Assembly: GCA_963971405.1 (NCBI GenBank)
Contig: OZ020487.1
Coordinates: 7,537,344-7,601,343 of the forward strand
Length of the DNA: 64,000 bases
From: Psococerastis gibbosa
Taxonomy: Eukaryota; Arthropoda; Insecta; Psocodea; Psocidae
Direction: 5' to 3'
Shown here: positions 11,495-23,099 of the stretch, one piece after another
Numbering within the stretch: position 1 is the first letter of the stretch
Layout: the number at the start of each line of letters is the position of its first letter
Program-made: the position numbers and the translations under genes
The notes under the pieces: model-generated
The model's input: only the letters and a program-made list of their open reading frames with translations
What the model was told of the DNA's origin: nothing
Database searches by the model: none

Positions 11495-11670
11495 TGAATC
11501 CAGTAGACCAGAGCAGGTTCAAAGCTGCAGATAACTTGGTCGTGTGCACAGTGCCGGTAGGGAAACATGGTAGGATTTGTCCTGATCACCTCCGAACTAA
11601 TCGTGTGACTTCACTGTGTTTCCCAAGTGGTTCGGAATCCACTATAATCAGGAGGTCCACTGTCCTATGG
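11495..11670 (+). repeat. Repeat-R copy
   Basis: Contains AGCAGGTTCAAAGCTGCAG, AGGGAAACATGG, GATCACCTCCGAACTAATCG and GGTTCGGAATCCACTATAAT, shared with 47515 (+) and 57710 (-). Confidence 0.75.
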
Positions 11671-11794
11671 GCTGGCATAGGACAGTCAAGTCGGGGTCGC
11701 TCTATGGGCCCAAATGAGGCCTATCTCGTTATTAACCCGACGAACACTACTGCTACTACTATGAAACGAAAACCATTTTCATGGTATAATAATG

Positions 11795-12325
11795 AAGGCT
11801 TTCACGGCCGGAGTCTAATAAGGGGACAGAGGAATTCACATTTCACCATGGCAGCCCTGTTCCGTACATCTTTCCTATTCATCTTCAAAGTCTTAAGATC
11901 TAGCATTGTGTCTTTCTAGGGGAGTGCTTCGTATATGTAGCCCCGGTCTTGCCCCAGGGCGATGTTCTGTTTCTGTTTGATTTTCAACACCTTCTGTGGC
12001 CGCAATAGTCTCTACTGTATACTTACTGAACCTTAGAACGACCCTGCGCAGCCACCCTTAAGCAGTGAAGGGACCAGTTGCTTACTTACAAGTCGCAACA
12101 TAAGCAGGAGGAGGGGGAGAGAGGCCAGGTGGAGCAAATTACAATAAAGAAGGGGTGCCCACAAAGAAAGACGCTGCCCTGGTGAAATGGGTCATTAGGG
12201 CGCTGATAGTGCTCCAATTTAGGTCGGCGATTTGTATTTTGATGAAACAGTGGAATCCGGGCTGATAGGCCGAGGTCCATTTCAAACTTCGAGATGATTC
12301 GTCAACATCTGCGGTCGACATCGTC
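11795..12325 (+). repeat. Repeat-H copy (interrupted)
   Basis: The 5' piece (11797-11835) is GGCTTTCACGGCCGGAGTCT. The 3' piece (12248-12322) is GGAATCCGGGCTGATAGGCC followed by GTCAACATCTGCGG. About 400 bp of other sequence separates them. The same blocks appear compactly at 62125-62235 and 28520-28617, and around 35260 and 35850. Confidence 0.6.
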
Positions 12326-12972
12326 AGTGGCACTAAGTAGACTTTCGAGGTTTGTATCTCGGTCTCAGAGGCTCAGTTCCAAAAACAACTGTTGGTTGCT
12401 TACTGTAAGCTTTCAGATCGCCCACGGCCCAACTGCCTGGATTCTGCTGTTTCATCGTCTGACTGGAAGTCTTTGGAATAGGCTACAATTTTAAATTAAA
12501 GAAATCCTATTTTAATGCATAAGTAGATTTAATGTGTATCCCTTGAATTATTTTTTATTTTATTTTTGAAAGAAAATTAAAGAAAAATATCATAAATTTA
12601 AGTTTGATGGTTAAAAAGAGGATCCAGACTGTAGACTGTGGCGTTTTTTGTGATGCCGCTTGTAGCCGCCAGTGGTAGAATTATTACTAGTGCTATTTGT
12701 TTACGTATAGTAACCAGAATATGACGCCATTTGTATGTCACCGGCGTTTTAATCCACAGCAAAAAACACCAACGATTATTTATTGATTTATTAATATTTA
12801 TAATTTTATCATGCAAATAACCTATTGCATTAATATTGATGTGCATTATCATGATAAATTTATTTTTGCCCAAAAAACACGGAAAGTGGGGGACTATTCT
12901 CTTAATAGTACTCAAACGAACTTTATGCACGAGCAGTTTACTCCATAAAATAAAAATATGCAGTATAGAAAG

Positions 12973-13036
12973 AGGGAAAGAAAGAAAATTGCCTTTATTT
13001 TACGCATGGGCCAATGTCGGGCCCACTTTTACATAG
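12973..13036 (-). repeat. TTTC-ended retroelement tail
   Basis: Reverse copy: GAAAGAAAGAAAATTGCC, TTTATTTT, then GGGCCCACTTTTAC. Confidence 0.65.
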
Positions 13037-13049
13037 GTGCGCCGTGCGC

Positions 13050-13125
13050 GACTCGTATCGGTACTTGGTTAAGTCATGCTTTCGCCTGTTTCATTGCGTC
13101 AATGGTAAGCTTGTCGCAGCTTGTC
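13050..13125. repeat. Dispersed repeat, inverted copy of 1836-1912
   Basis: TTAAGTCATGCTTTCGC and TTTCATTGCGTCAATGGTA are present here and in reverse complement at 1836-1912. Class unknown. Confidence 0.6.
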
Positions 13126-13269
13126 CATTATCGCTTGTAGCCCGTGTAGGGTGACATCGAGAACGTATAACAATTTGCCAATGGCCAAAAATTAATACGG
13201 AAAATTTAATGTCCGAAATTCATGGGGTCGTTGGCATTGGACAAGGGACCTATGGGCCTGGGTCTATAA

Positions 13270-13510
13270 AAAGTCCTTCAAAAATACAATTACAATTACA
13301 TTTACATGCTTACTGTCATTCTGTATTCTAAATTCCCCCTCTTCTTCTCTTGTTTCTTCTCTATTTAATTTTAAGCATCTATATATTAACACAATATGTT
13401 TGTTTTTAAGGTTAGCATGAAAAGAAGACTTTATAGTCTTATTGTTCGCCTTTTGTTTTGTTTTTATTCAATAAAGTCGTTTTCAATTCAATTCAATTCA
13501 AAACTTGACC
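13270..13510 (+). repeat. LINE 3' end with (TTCAA)n tail
   Basis: This 3'-UTR-like segment ends GTCTTATTGTTCGCC...AATAAAGTCGTTTTCAATTCAATTC in outline. The same end occurs in reverse at about 16498-16580. No coding part is recognisable. Confidence 0.7.
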
Positions 13511-13954
13511 AAGTTATAATGTATTGGAGCAAACTCCAGTCCCTATTAGTTGAGAAATAGCAGCGCAGGTTATTCTTCCTCGTAAAAAGGGGTATATGAA
13601 CAGGATATTCAAGTCTATGAAAGAATCAAAAGTTATGAAAGACTTTCCGAGGGGGAGAATTGCCATGAGAAATAACTGTGCCCAAGTTCCCTACGCAAAC
13701 CAGATTTACTACAAGTGATTATCTCAATGAAAAAGTTACCCTTCGGGAAGATTTACGGGATACTCCTGTAAGGCTTGTTTATAGTTTTAGAAGGTAACTT
13801 AATAATGCATTTTTATTTAAGGGACATATGAATAATTTGAAGGTGGGGTTATTGCACTGCATAATGTGCGATTACTGTTTATTGTATGTACATATACAAT
13901 ACATTCTAGGTATGCATTAGCACTTTTTGCTTATTTTAGGGAAATTCATCTATA

Positions 13955-14640
13955 CCTATTGAGACGGCGACCAATGTTCGACTTCCTGAAAATTTCTTCA
14001 CCACTTTTCATTTCATGATCCCTTGAGTCTAAAACCAACCCCCGTTCAAAATGTTATATATAGATAGATAGAAAATTGTGTATTTCTCAACAAAAAATGA
14101 ACATGTGAACATGAAATAACAAGCTGTGCCCCTTCAAGCCGAAGCGTGGGAAGGTGGCACATCAAATATAAGGTAAATATTAACAAATATTAAAATGGAA
14201 AACAAGAAAAAAATCGGACTATTGTCCTTGTTAGGCAATAATATATATATATATACTGTATATATATATATATATATGTTTTGGTGTATGTATGTATGTA
14301 CTGTATGTCGATTTTACGAAACTTGGGTAATTATTATTCGATTTTGGTAAAACATGACACAAAGATTTATCATACAATTACCTTGATCGAGTTCGTTAAC
14401 CAGCGTGATCCATCACCATTTTGTTTCAAGATGGCAGCCGATCAAAAACTTTAAAAATGCATATCTCAGTTAATTACCATTGGTCGTAGAGGGATAGGAG
14501 AACATGTGACTGTAGTTTTATTGACCGTAGTTTTATCTACGTTAGTGGTAATTAACGTTTTTTACGACAAATCAACGATTTCAAGATGGCGACCTTTTAA
14601 AGTGAAATTTGATCAGACAAGTTATGGAATCTCCTACACC
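13955..14640 (+). repeat. Repeat-Y copy 1
   Basis: Shares AATGTTCGACTTCC, CATTTCATGA.CCCTTGAG, a (TATG)n run, TTGATCGAGTTCGTTAACCAG and TTCAAGATGG with the copy at 14835. Its end (AAATCAACGATTTCAAGATGG) recurs in reverse at 43055. A long (AT)n tract lies at about 14240-14278. Confidence 0.7.
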
Positions 14641-14641
14641 T

Positions 14642-14804
14642 GCAAGCCGATCATGGCGATTATAATACCGGGGTTTATTTAATACCCTGATATTAAAAAT
14701 GTAAACAAAATAATTTTATAGTGGAAAGTGCTATTCAAAATTTGTTTGTTTACAGTTTTAATCCCAGGATTAAAGTAATACCAATCGCCATGATCAGCCT
14801 TCTG
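14642..14804. mobile_element. GGCGATT-type MITE, copy 1
   Basis: Ends are GCCGATCATGGCGATT and the complement AATCGCCATGATCAGCC. The arms also share GTAAACAAA and a GGGGTTT/AATCCC region, giving a 160-bp foldback. Further members are at 51601, 60671 and 61031. It sits between the two Repeat-Y copies. Confidence 0.75.
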
Positions 14805-14834
14805 ATCGGCCAGAGCCGAAAGGGCAGATTCATC

Positions 14835-15165
14835 TACTTATTGAAATGGCGACTAATGTTCGACTTCCGGAAAATTTCTTAACAACTTTTCATTTCATGA
14901 CCCCTTGAGCCTAAAACCACTCTCCGTTCAAAATGTTATAGCCTATTGTTATACATAATTATATGTATGTACGTATGTATGTATGTATGTATGTATATCG
15001 ATTTTGGGAAACACTGTAACTTCCGTAAATATTATCAGATTTTGATAAAACTTGGCACAAATATTAATCATACAAATGTTTTGATCGAGTTCGTTAACCA
15101 GTTAGATCCATCATTATGTTCCAAGATGGTGGCCGATTGTAACCTAATAAAATTCATACCTTCTT
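14835..15165 (+). repeat. Repeat-Y copy 2
   Basis: Direct-orientation copy of 13955-14460: AATGTTCGACTTCC, GTTCAAAATGTTATA, (TATG)n and GATCGAGTTCGTTAACCAG. Confidence 0.7.
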
Positions 15166-15181
15166 CTTCTTGAGTTGCAAT

Positions 15182-15860
15182 CTAGGGATTGGTTTGTACT
15201 TTTCTCCTCCACTCTTGTCTGTTTTGTGCGGTCCTTTTCAGATCTTTGTAGGTGTCGCACCCTAGGTCCTTCATGACATCCTCTAGGTACTCCTTCCTCT
15301 GTCGTCCTCTTGAGTTGGGGCCTTCAACCATGTCCTCAATTATGTTCTTGAGGAGCCCTTCGTGTCTCAGAATATGCCCCGCCCATTTTGTTACGGTCAT
15401 ATACCGTAACATAGAGAAGTAAGAGGGAGTGAACCTAGGAACGACCCTGGGTAGTGGCTAGGGTGGGCCACCAGCCACCCAGGGTCTATATCTGTATTTG
15501 AGTATATGTTTAGCTTGTAAGATAGTATAGTTTTTGTGTAAGTATTGTGTTTTATTGTGTCTTGTACCCTGTATTATATCGTGAGTTGTCGATGAGCACA
15601 CACGCGCATTTTCCTCGCCAGCAGTAGTCTCCCCAACAGGCCAGGCTGCCACAGCCTCTCCAACACATTTGCCTCTTCCTTTTGAAATGGCGGCCATAAT
15701 AGATCTTTTTTTCATTTATTCTATGGAGCACTTCTTCGTTGGTTATTCTGTCTCTCCATGGGATTTTCAAAATTCTTCTGTAGCACCACAACTGAAAGGC
15801 TTCCAGGTTTTTTTTGTCATGTTCGTAAATGCACCATGTTTCACTTCCGTAAAAGAGCAC
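15182..15860 (-). pseudogene. LINE ORF2 C-terminus split by an insertion
   Basis: On the reverse strand, 15860-15690 encodes FYGSETWCIYEHDKK, LWCYRRILKIPWRDRITNEEV (post-RT region). 15400-15182 encodes TKWAGHILRHEGLL, GRQRKEYLEDVMKDL and TAQNRQEWRRKV before the stop. These two blocks are normally contiguous in RTE/CR1-like elements. About 270-290 bp (roughly 15405-15690), with a different GC-richer composition, lies between them and is probably an insertion. The 5' end is truncated. Confidence 0.85.
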
Positions 15861-16497
15861 ACTCCACTATATACTATACCATATAGTACTACAATGTTCC
15901 GTATTTTGGACCAAAATACTATATTCTAATATATATTGTATTAGTCGCTGACACTTGGCTGTGCGTGGTGCTGACCTTACAAGGTTTTTTGTCATTTTTC
16001 ATTTGAAATTTTGATACATAATGTGGGGATTCAAACTCTAGGCCTGAACCTGAAGACAACCTATACGAACCAGAGTGGTCAGCGGGCAGTACATTGCTCC
16101 TACTCCACGTGGACTATACAAGGTCGCCCACGTGCAAGCCTATACCTGTCATCCACATCTCGAGATACCTGTAGGTATATACCTGGAGCCTGTGCATTCA
16201 CTGCTATCTCTATCTGGAGCCTTTCATTCAAATCTGTGAATCAAAGAGTGTAGGCTGACGGATTGCTTCAAACTCTTGATCCCCGAGACCCCAATAAGTC
16301 AGTTCGGCTTGTAATAAAAGTAAAACAGTTATGAGGTGGCCTCATGCAAAGTTTATGGGGCCGCCGGTGGAAATTTTTCAAGCACCCATTTGTTTTTGGA
16401 TAATCTTACTAATACCTACTATATGTAGGTTAGAGGTCAGGTGACTGCACATCCATTGAATCAAGCCAAAAAATGTCAATTCATGATGATGGTTGAA

Positions 16498-16580
16498 TGA
16501 ATGAATGAATAACGACTTTATTGCAACAACACAATTGGCGAACAATAAGACTATAAAGTCTTTTTTTTATGCTAACCATA
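16498..16580 (-). repeat. LINE 3' tail, reverse of the 13270-13510 family
   Basis: (GAAT)n then AACGACTTTATTG, GGCGAACAATAAGACTATAAAG and ATGCTAACC, the complement of the 13.4-kb copy. Confidence 0.7.
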
Positions 16581-16584
16581 GGTA

Positions 16585-17092
16585 ATAGCAGAATAGCAGT
16601 AATATTATATATGCATAAGCAAGACAGACCTACACATCAACACAACACTAGGTACAGACAAACAAACCCACTATCCATACAAGTGGTCTCGACAAGATAC
16701 ACGCAAAAACAAACCTCTTATATAGGCAAAAAGTACTATAATAAACTTCATCTGAAAATTAAAAACCAAAAAAACTATAAAGTTTTTAGAAAAAATATCA
16801 AAAAATGGCTTACCGACCTCGAAATTACACAATAAAAAATAATAATTATAATAATAATAATAATCTTCCATATACACACCACTACACCTACATACATATT
16901 CACAATATTTTTAAACTTGACACAATTTATGTATTTTAAACTGCATGCATTGTATTATACTAGTATTTAGAATATTGTGAAAATTTACACCCTAAAACGG
17001 GCCTAGCCCTTAGGGAAGGGACAAAAACTGTAAAAATTGTATTTTTGGAAATATATTTTGATTGATTGATGATTGATTGATTGATTACTTTT
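16585..17092 (+). pseudogene. LINE 3' end (C-terminal codons, 3' UTR, (TTGA)n tail)
   Basis: The coding remnant to 16835 has NTRYRQTNPL, GKKYYNKLHLKIK and the KVFRKNIKKWLTDLE end typical of CR1/L2/Daphne-type LINE C-termini. It is followed by an AT-rich 3' UTR and a (TTGATTGA)n tail at about 17057-17092. Confidence 0.8.
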
Positions 17093-17281
17093 TTAAAGCA
17101 ATAGTAGAGTATTCTTTCCACGACTCGTTCACAAACTCGGCTAAGAGCAAATCGTATGCCCCTATTTTTTGTTCACACGTAAACGCAACAAATATTGTCC
17201 AGAAAATCAGTAGGTTATTGCCAGGACAGGGCATGTTTCAATGAACAAATTACTTTCCTATAGAATTACCCGATGCTGTTG

Positions 17282-17431
17282 TAAGGCGGAGTTTCCACAT
17301 ACGTCAATGGTCAATGGAAAATATGGTTTTGACGTGGTAGCAGACATTTTTAGTATGTCTTTAATGTCTGCTAAAACGTCAATTTCACATTTACCATTGA
17401 CCATTGACGTATGTGGAAACCCCACCTGATT
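17282..17431. mobile_element. Foldback Harbinger-like element, copy B
   Basis: TAA-GGCGGAGTTTCCACATACG on the left and the complement CGTATGTGGAAACCCCACC-TGA on the right. The centre is GACGTGGTAGCAGACATT..AATGTCTGCTAAAACGTC. The arms share CGTCAATGGTCAATGG. About 150 bp, non-coding. Confidence 0.85.
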
Positions 17432-18042
17432 AGGGTGTCAATTCCCATACATGTCCATCTAAAAATAACATAGTAATAAATATTAATTCTCAAGAATGTG
17501 TCTGATTTTCGTCTGATTCTTGCATTCTTGCCATTGTCTATTTCTTCATTGGCATAGGATAGCCTTCTAGATTTCTCGGCAGGTTCGGTTTAATTAATTG
17601 GATACCTAATCAGCACCATAGATAATTAGTTATTTATTCACAAATTAAACAGTCCCACAGTTGAAAGTGTGGGGTGCATTGGCATTTCATTGGTGGCCAT
17701 GACAGTTTTTATCTATAACGTACAATATATTTCATAATAACTTGCATAGTTCGTCCATTATAGGTGCATAATATATATGATTAAGCATCTATTTATTATT
17801 ATTATTTGTACTTTTATAAGTCAAACAAGCGACCATTAGGTTGGTAAGTTAGGGACGAGAGCCTCAAAGGGAAATTAAAAAGAATACTTGAAATTAAAAC
17901 GTGTGATCGTCTGGTCGATAGGAGATTTTTTTAAAAATCTAGTAGTGGAAAAATGTTTACTCAAATTCGCTAACCAGACCAGCTTCCAATTGTTTATTGC
18001 TGATTGATTATAAATAATCAAAATTACAAATTCCATGATGGA
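17432..18042. other. No gene seen
   Basis: AT-rich sequence with no recognised element. Confidence 0.45.
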
Positions 18043-18302
18043 TTCCATAGAGAGAAGAATGGAGAACAAGCAGCTGCTATGGTTTGGCCACATCCAATGG
18101 ATAAATGAGAATAGGACCACCCGGAGGTAGGTGGAAGCAAGGCCACAAGGTAGAAGACCATCGGCAGACCGAGGACAGAATCGGTCAACTCGCTGGAACA
18201 AGAGGAAAAATAACGGCTGAGCTCAAGGCGTTAGCACAAGATATGGGTCCAAACGACCCCCTCACGCTGTGCACGCGGCAGAGAGGAAGGAGAAGAAGAT
18301 AA
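18043..18302 (+). pseudogene. LINE C-terminal fragment, decayed
   Basis: Broken frames encode ENKQLLWFGHIQWINE then EARPQGRRPSADRG, the LxWxGHV and GRP(R) region of LINE C-termini. Related decayed sequence is at 48361-48560. Confidence 0.65.
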
Positions 18303-18969
18303 ATTGACACCAGGCGAAATAATTAAATCTCAACTACTTAAATTCAGAGACACTGACAAATCACAAGTTGATTGTTGAACTAGGCTATCTTATGCTAACA
18401 AAAATCTCTATTTCCGGGGAGCCCAAATATGTATAATGTCCCCAAAAAGCTAGTTCGACCCCCCGGTTTTATTATCATAATTTTTACTGAACTTATCAAC
18501 GGAAATAAAAGGGGTCAACGGGTGGTTTGTCTCACTCAGCTTTTAAATTGCTGGCACTCAATGGGATACAATATCACTCCTATTCTACCGCTCATTTGAA
18601 TAAGTTTGAAATTATCTCTTCGGAGAACACTACGCCATAGTGCTGACCCCTTATGGTTTTAAGTTTTTTTAAATGGGAAGCATCAGCTAAAATTAAAGGT
18701 TAATTATTGCGAGGCTATCTGATGTTTACGGAAGGAATTTGACAGGGGGCCAAATTAGTCATGTCTCAGCTGATACTGTTGTATGACCTGACAACACAAA
18801 CGTCCTTCAGCCGTCATTGAAAAAAAAGAACTGAATCGAAACTCTGAAACATATTACAATATTACATATTGTATACATATGTACATATACATATTAACAT
18901 CACTTGGGGGCTATTTTTTCCATTACCGCTACCTGGGGCTATATTTATCTAATATTTTGAAATGTCATA
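18303..18969. other. No gene seen
   Basis: No recognised gene, RNA or mobile element. Confidence 0.45.
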
Positions 18970-19600
18970 TTAGACAACTATTTCTTCTACTTGGCTGTTA
19001 GCAGCCACTGCTATCGACAATCCTTGGATTCACCTCTACGTCTGTGCCTTCCTTCGGCGGGCCTGCCGCACACTCCTCCTCGCAAGAGAAGCCATCAGAG
19101 TTTGAAATTTACAGCGAACTACCTCAGCTTTGGGTAGGCGAGACAGCAATTTCTCCTTACCTGTTAGCAGCCCCTGTTGTTGTCCTTGGAATCACCTCTA
19201 CGTCTGTGCCTTCCTCAGCGAGCCTGACTCTTCAGTGGGCCTGTGGCCTGCCGCACTCTCCTCCCCGCAAAGTGTTGCCAGAATTTGCATTTACAGCAAA
19301 CTACCTCAGCTTTGGGTATAGGCGAGAAAGCGATTTCTCCATCAGTGTTAGCAGCCCCTGTTGTCGACAATCCTTGGATTCACCTCTAAGTCTCTGCCTG
19401 GGTCTTCAGCGGGCCTGCCGCACCCTCCTCCCTGCAAGAGTTGCCATAGTTTAAAATTCATAGCGAACTGCCTCAGCTTTGGGTAGACGAGGCAGCAATT
19501 TCTTTAGCTGTTAGCAGTCCTTGCTGTCGACTATCCTTGGATAGTCTATCTACGTCTATGCCTTCTACGGTGAGCCTGGTTCTTCAGCGGGCCTGGCATG
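18970..19600. repeat. Tandem repeat of about 165 bp units (about 3.6 copies)
   Basis: The landmark TTAGCAG recurs at 18998, 19164, 19348 and 19511 (spacings 166, 184, 163). TTGGATTCACCTCTA, TCTTCAGCGGGCCTG, CTACCTCAGCTTTGGGTA and GACAGCAATTTCTCC recur with it. Units diverge noticeably and unit 2 has an insertion. Open frames crossing the array differ between units, so coding is unlikely. Confidence 0.88.
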
Positions 19601-20208
19601 TATACAGGTACCAGAATGAGACACCCGGTAGACGGTCGCCTTGGCCGCTGAGGAGTTAATCACCGATTATCAACATATCTAGTGCATGACAGTATGTATA
19701 CGGGGTTCCTAATGAATATTACATCACAGAAGATACTTCTAACAGGTGGGCAAACCGGCACTGCATGAGCACGTAACGGTATAACCTTTGTTAGTTCGGT
19801 GCCCTATGGACAAAGGAGTGGGCAAAAAAGAATATTCCAGGAATGAAGTGTCTATCTATTATGCGTAGCCTATGAGCCCCATTAATCACATTGTATTAAA
19901 TTACAGCTACCTACAAGCCTACTTACAACCTGTAGAACTTACAGAACCTATTTATCCCCCCCCCCAGTAGAGCATCACCGCACCTTTCCAATGACTGCCG
20001 TACTGCCACAGCTCCTTAATGCCAATATTTTCACCCCTTTCCACTCTCCTAACCAACCTATCTAAGTTACGAACGCATTTCTTTCAGCAGCTACAGGACT
20101 CGCTTGCTACGAGATGGCAGTGGAGTTAAGTGGGTATGCTAGAGCGGTCTCGTAAGAGGTAGAAGGATCAAGAAAATCCCACACTACCCGGGTGCTACCA
20201 TAAATCAC

Positions 20209-20430
20209 GTCGGGACGCATAGAGTAGTGGTACAGACTCCGATTTTCACGCGAAAGGTTGTTGGTTCGAGTCCCACAACACTTGCTCCATTTGCTGGCCA
20301 TTCTTTGGAGGGCATGTAAAATAGGCGGTCCCGGGCCTTCCTAGTTGAGTGTAAGCGAGGGCTTTACAGTCCTAACTGCTAGGGTGGCTTAGTGATAGAG
20401 CAAATAAAGTCAATATTTATTTAATAAAAT
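20209..20430 (+). repeat. SINE-A (tRNA-derived), forward copy
   Basis: The tRNA-like head has A-box-like TAGAGTAGTGG (20220) and B box GGTTCGAGTCC (about 20272). The body contains GGTCCCGGGCCTTCCTAGTTG and GAGGGCTTTACAG. The 3' end is AAATAAAGTCAATATTTATT. Other copies are at 33039, 36405, 50075 and 53491. Confidence 0.85.
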
Positions 20431-21744
20431 TTATCGTGCAATGGCCCATGGCAGTGCTATAAGGGGGCAAGTAGAGGCACAGATGTTTGGCTTGCAAATT
20501 CTCCACTTCCGCAGAAATAACAAAAACAAAAGTAGCCGATGTGCCGTATACAGGTGGGTAAGACACTAAGACAAGACGGACATCCAGAGCGTCAGTAAAC
20601 AATGAAGCGGCAAAACGTTGTGACTGAGATTGAGCTTGGAGGTTTTCGTCATAAGTTAATTACAGTTTTTATTAGTATTTTTATTTTGAGAGAGAAGTGC
20701 GCAGAAACTTACTGCGCCAATTCTGTTGGTAAGCCTACTTGCTGGATTGTCAACCTAATGTCAACTTAGTTCTATGACAACGTTACAAGTTAACACACCC
20801 ATGTATATGCATGTATCGACGCAGTCATGGCGAATACTAATGAAATTATATCTTATAGTTTTCTGTGGTGAAGTGGTATCTAGGTCATTTAGAGCTAGGA
20901 TCTACAAACAGAACAACCTTGAACCTAATTGCCCCGAGAAATTGAAAACAGTAAAATCAGCAACAAAATATGCATCCTATTTTTGTGAATCATAATGTTT
21001 ACTGCACTTTAAAACCATAGAGGTAGCAAACACGCAGTCTTCATATTGCTCGGGGTTTGTTTTTATATTTTTATCATCCTTCGACTGTCTTTGACAAGGC
21101 GTTCAGACATGTTTCTCAGTTCTGCAACCCACCCCTCGATCTGTTCCGTGGTCTGCCTCATCAGCTGCTGCCCCCCCCCCCCATGTCGTTTAGTTGCGCC
21201 TTGCACCCTATATCGCCAAACAATCAATTCTTTGCAAACCAAGTAACTAACCCCATCCCCTACAAATCTATCGCAAACGAACTTCAAACCCACATTCCAT
21301 TTTTGCATAAACAGTAACGAAGTTACCAAGATCCCAAACCATACTTAAACCTCTTTGTAAACAATTACTCGCTGGAAATGCCTTATCAAAAATCATCCTC
21401 AGACTGGTGGAAACAACCTCTTCATCGATCCTCTTCTTCTTCTTCCTCGCAGAGTTAATGATCCATATCAGCAGGGAACTCCTAGGTATGACTCGTGCTA
21501 TTTCCAGGCAGAATTACATAACTGACCTGGTTCGCCGAAGAGTCCCTAGTCACGAAATACAGTCAGCCGTGCCTCGACCATAAGAGAAAGTGATTGTTAC
21601 CGGCTGCTGGATGAAACCGGCTAAGTCCCAGTGGATGTAGCAGGGCGTTGCTGAGGAAGGAAGAACTAGCGGGCGGTCCCCTCGGTGGAAAGAGGTAGTC
21701 GGCGCCTTTTTGTATAGAGAAAGGAATGGGCGAAATTATGCTAA
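20431..21744. other. No gene seen
   Basis: No recognised gene. A poly-C run at about 21171-21182 is present. The reverse frame 21329-21063 has no recognisable domain. Confidence 0.45.
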
Positions 21745-21905
21745 TGTTAGTTAGCATTGTTATTCTTCTTTCTACTTTAATGCCTCTACTATCGAAGATT
21801 GCCGATCATCATGGAAATTTGGACCTTGGAGGCTGCTGCTCTATTAAGGGAAGTTGCACTCTTGCCAAACCACTGTCTCAGGTTTTTCAACCAGGATGTT
21901 CTTCA
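21745..21905 (-). pseudogene. LINE C-terminus, 'TSWLKNLRQWFG' family
   Basis: Reverse strand encodes RTSWLKNLRQWFGKS then KVQIxMMIGNLR and a stop. This end is common in RTE-like elements of arthropods. Sister copies are at 55135 and 58345, with short pieces near 24585 and 50995. Confidence 0.75.
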
Positions 21906-22364
21906 TTTATTGTGAACCGGGCTGTAGGGTATTTGGAGAGTTTAGGTTCACTACTGCTAAGGTTGGAGAATCTTTTCACCATGTTACATTGTATTTAGAA
22001 CTGTAAGCAGTCTTAAAATCGATAGTATAATAAATAATAAAAATAAATAACCAAATATCGAGATCTAGAGCAGTACGCTAAACTCTCTGGTCATCTTTCC
22101 GAACATAAGCAAGTAACAGTTTCATATTGTATAAATAAAAGGTGTTTTGACTTATTTGTTCTAACACAGAATCGATCAAATGAAGTGAAGTATATAAAGC
22201 CCTCTCCTAATCCACTACGTAGGCACGACCACACGAGGCCACCTGCATTACATTCCAAGTGAAGCATAGCAAGAAAATTTGGCGACGTCAGATTCCAGGT
22301 ACCAACACTCCTCATCTGGCTGGACTGTACACACAGGGGTAGGGATGAGGGCCAAAAACTCCAT

Positions 22365-22380
22365 AACCCCCCCCCCCCCA
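22365..22380. repeat. Poly-C tract
   Basis: A run of about eleven C, one of more than ten such runs in the window. Confidence 0.5.
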
Positions 22381-22499
22381 TGTTTGTAATAATGCGTAAT
22401 ACAACCTAACAAACGTATTTACTAAAAACTAGATTTTTTGACCGGCTACCTCTCCCCCACTTCCAGAAACAAAGTCTTACATACTTGTATCATCCCTTG

Positions 22500-22740
22500 G
22501 ATTATTATATGCAGAAGTCGATACTTTTAGTTTCTCATCAAGTATGTTAGTTCCCATTTCTTAACCGTCAGCAGCAACTCAGTTTTTTTAGCCATTCGCC
22601 TCAGGACCTCAGCATTAGGGACAGGATCTCTCTGGGATATGCGCAGTATTGACCTGTATATGCACATTTCAACTACACTGATTCTGTTCTCCATAGTTTG
22701 TGTCAAAGTCCATCCCTCCATACCAGAGCGGCCATCGTCA
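22500..22740 (-). pseudogene. LINE ORF2 post-RT fragment
   Basis: Reverse strand encodes EGWTLTQTMENRISVVEMC then IYRSILRISQRDPV and AEVLRRM, matching the conserved xxWTLT...WxYRRxLRISWxDxVxNxEVLRR block of LINE polyproteins. Confidence 0.8.
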
Positions 22741-23014
22741 ATCTATTCAAATTAGCATCTTTTGCTTTCCCATTATGGAGACTCTCTATATGAAAGCCTC
22801 TCAAAAAACTTCCGCATGTCGTCAAGTCGTGAATGCGGCCTCCCACGTATGATAATATGTAGGCCGCCCTGCCATATTGGGACATGGTAGGTTTTATCAG
22901 AGAACCTAGTGAGTGCTTATGGTTTTAGGTGCGGATTTTCTTGCAAGATCGTGCGGTTTTCCAGCGTATGAACACTTCAGTGCTTTTGGAAGGGCTATGG
23001 GAATAACATGGTCT

Positions 23015-23098
23015 GGAATAGTCCAGTTCTTAGAGAACTAGACTTTGAAATGGAAGAAAGCGGTTTCGAAGATCAACATATAAATGGTAAAATTTTAT
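23015..23098 (+). repeat. SINE-D-like tRNA-related fragment
   Basis: GGAATAGTCCAGTTCTTAGA and ACTAGACTTTGAAATGGAAG recur with changes at 25780 and 58305. The fuller copies have GGTCGAGGCTCRAAATTC, resembling a B box. Assignment as a SINE is tentative. Confidence 0.45.
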
Positions 23099-23099
23099 G

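Noticed and set aside
11422-11919. 165-codon frame
   Set aside because: It runs through Repeat-R and Repeat-H sequence that is broken in other copies. The frame is fortuitous.
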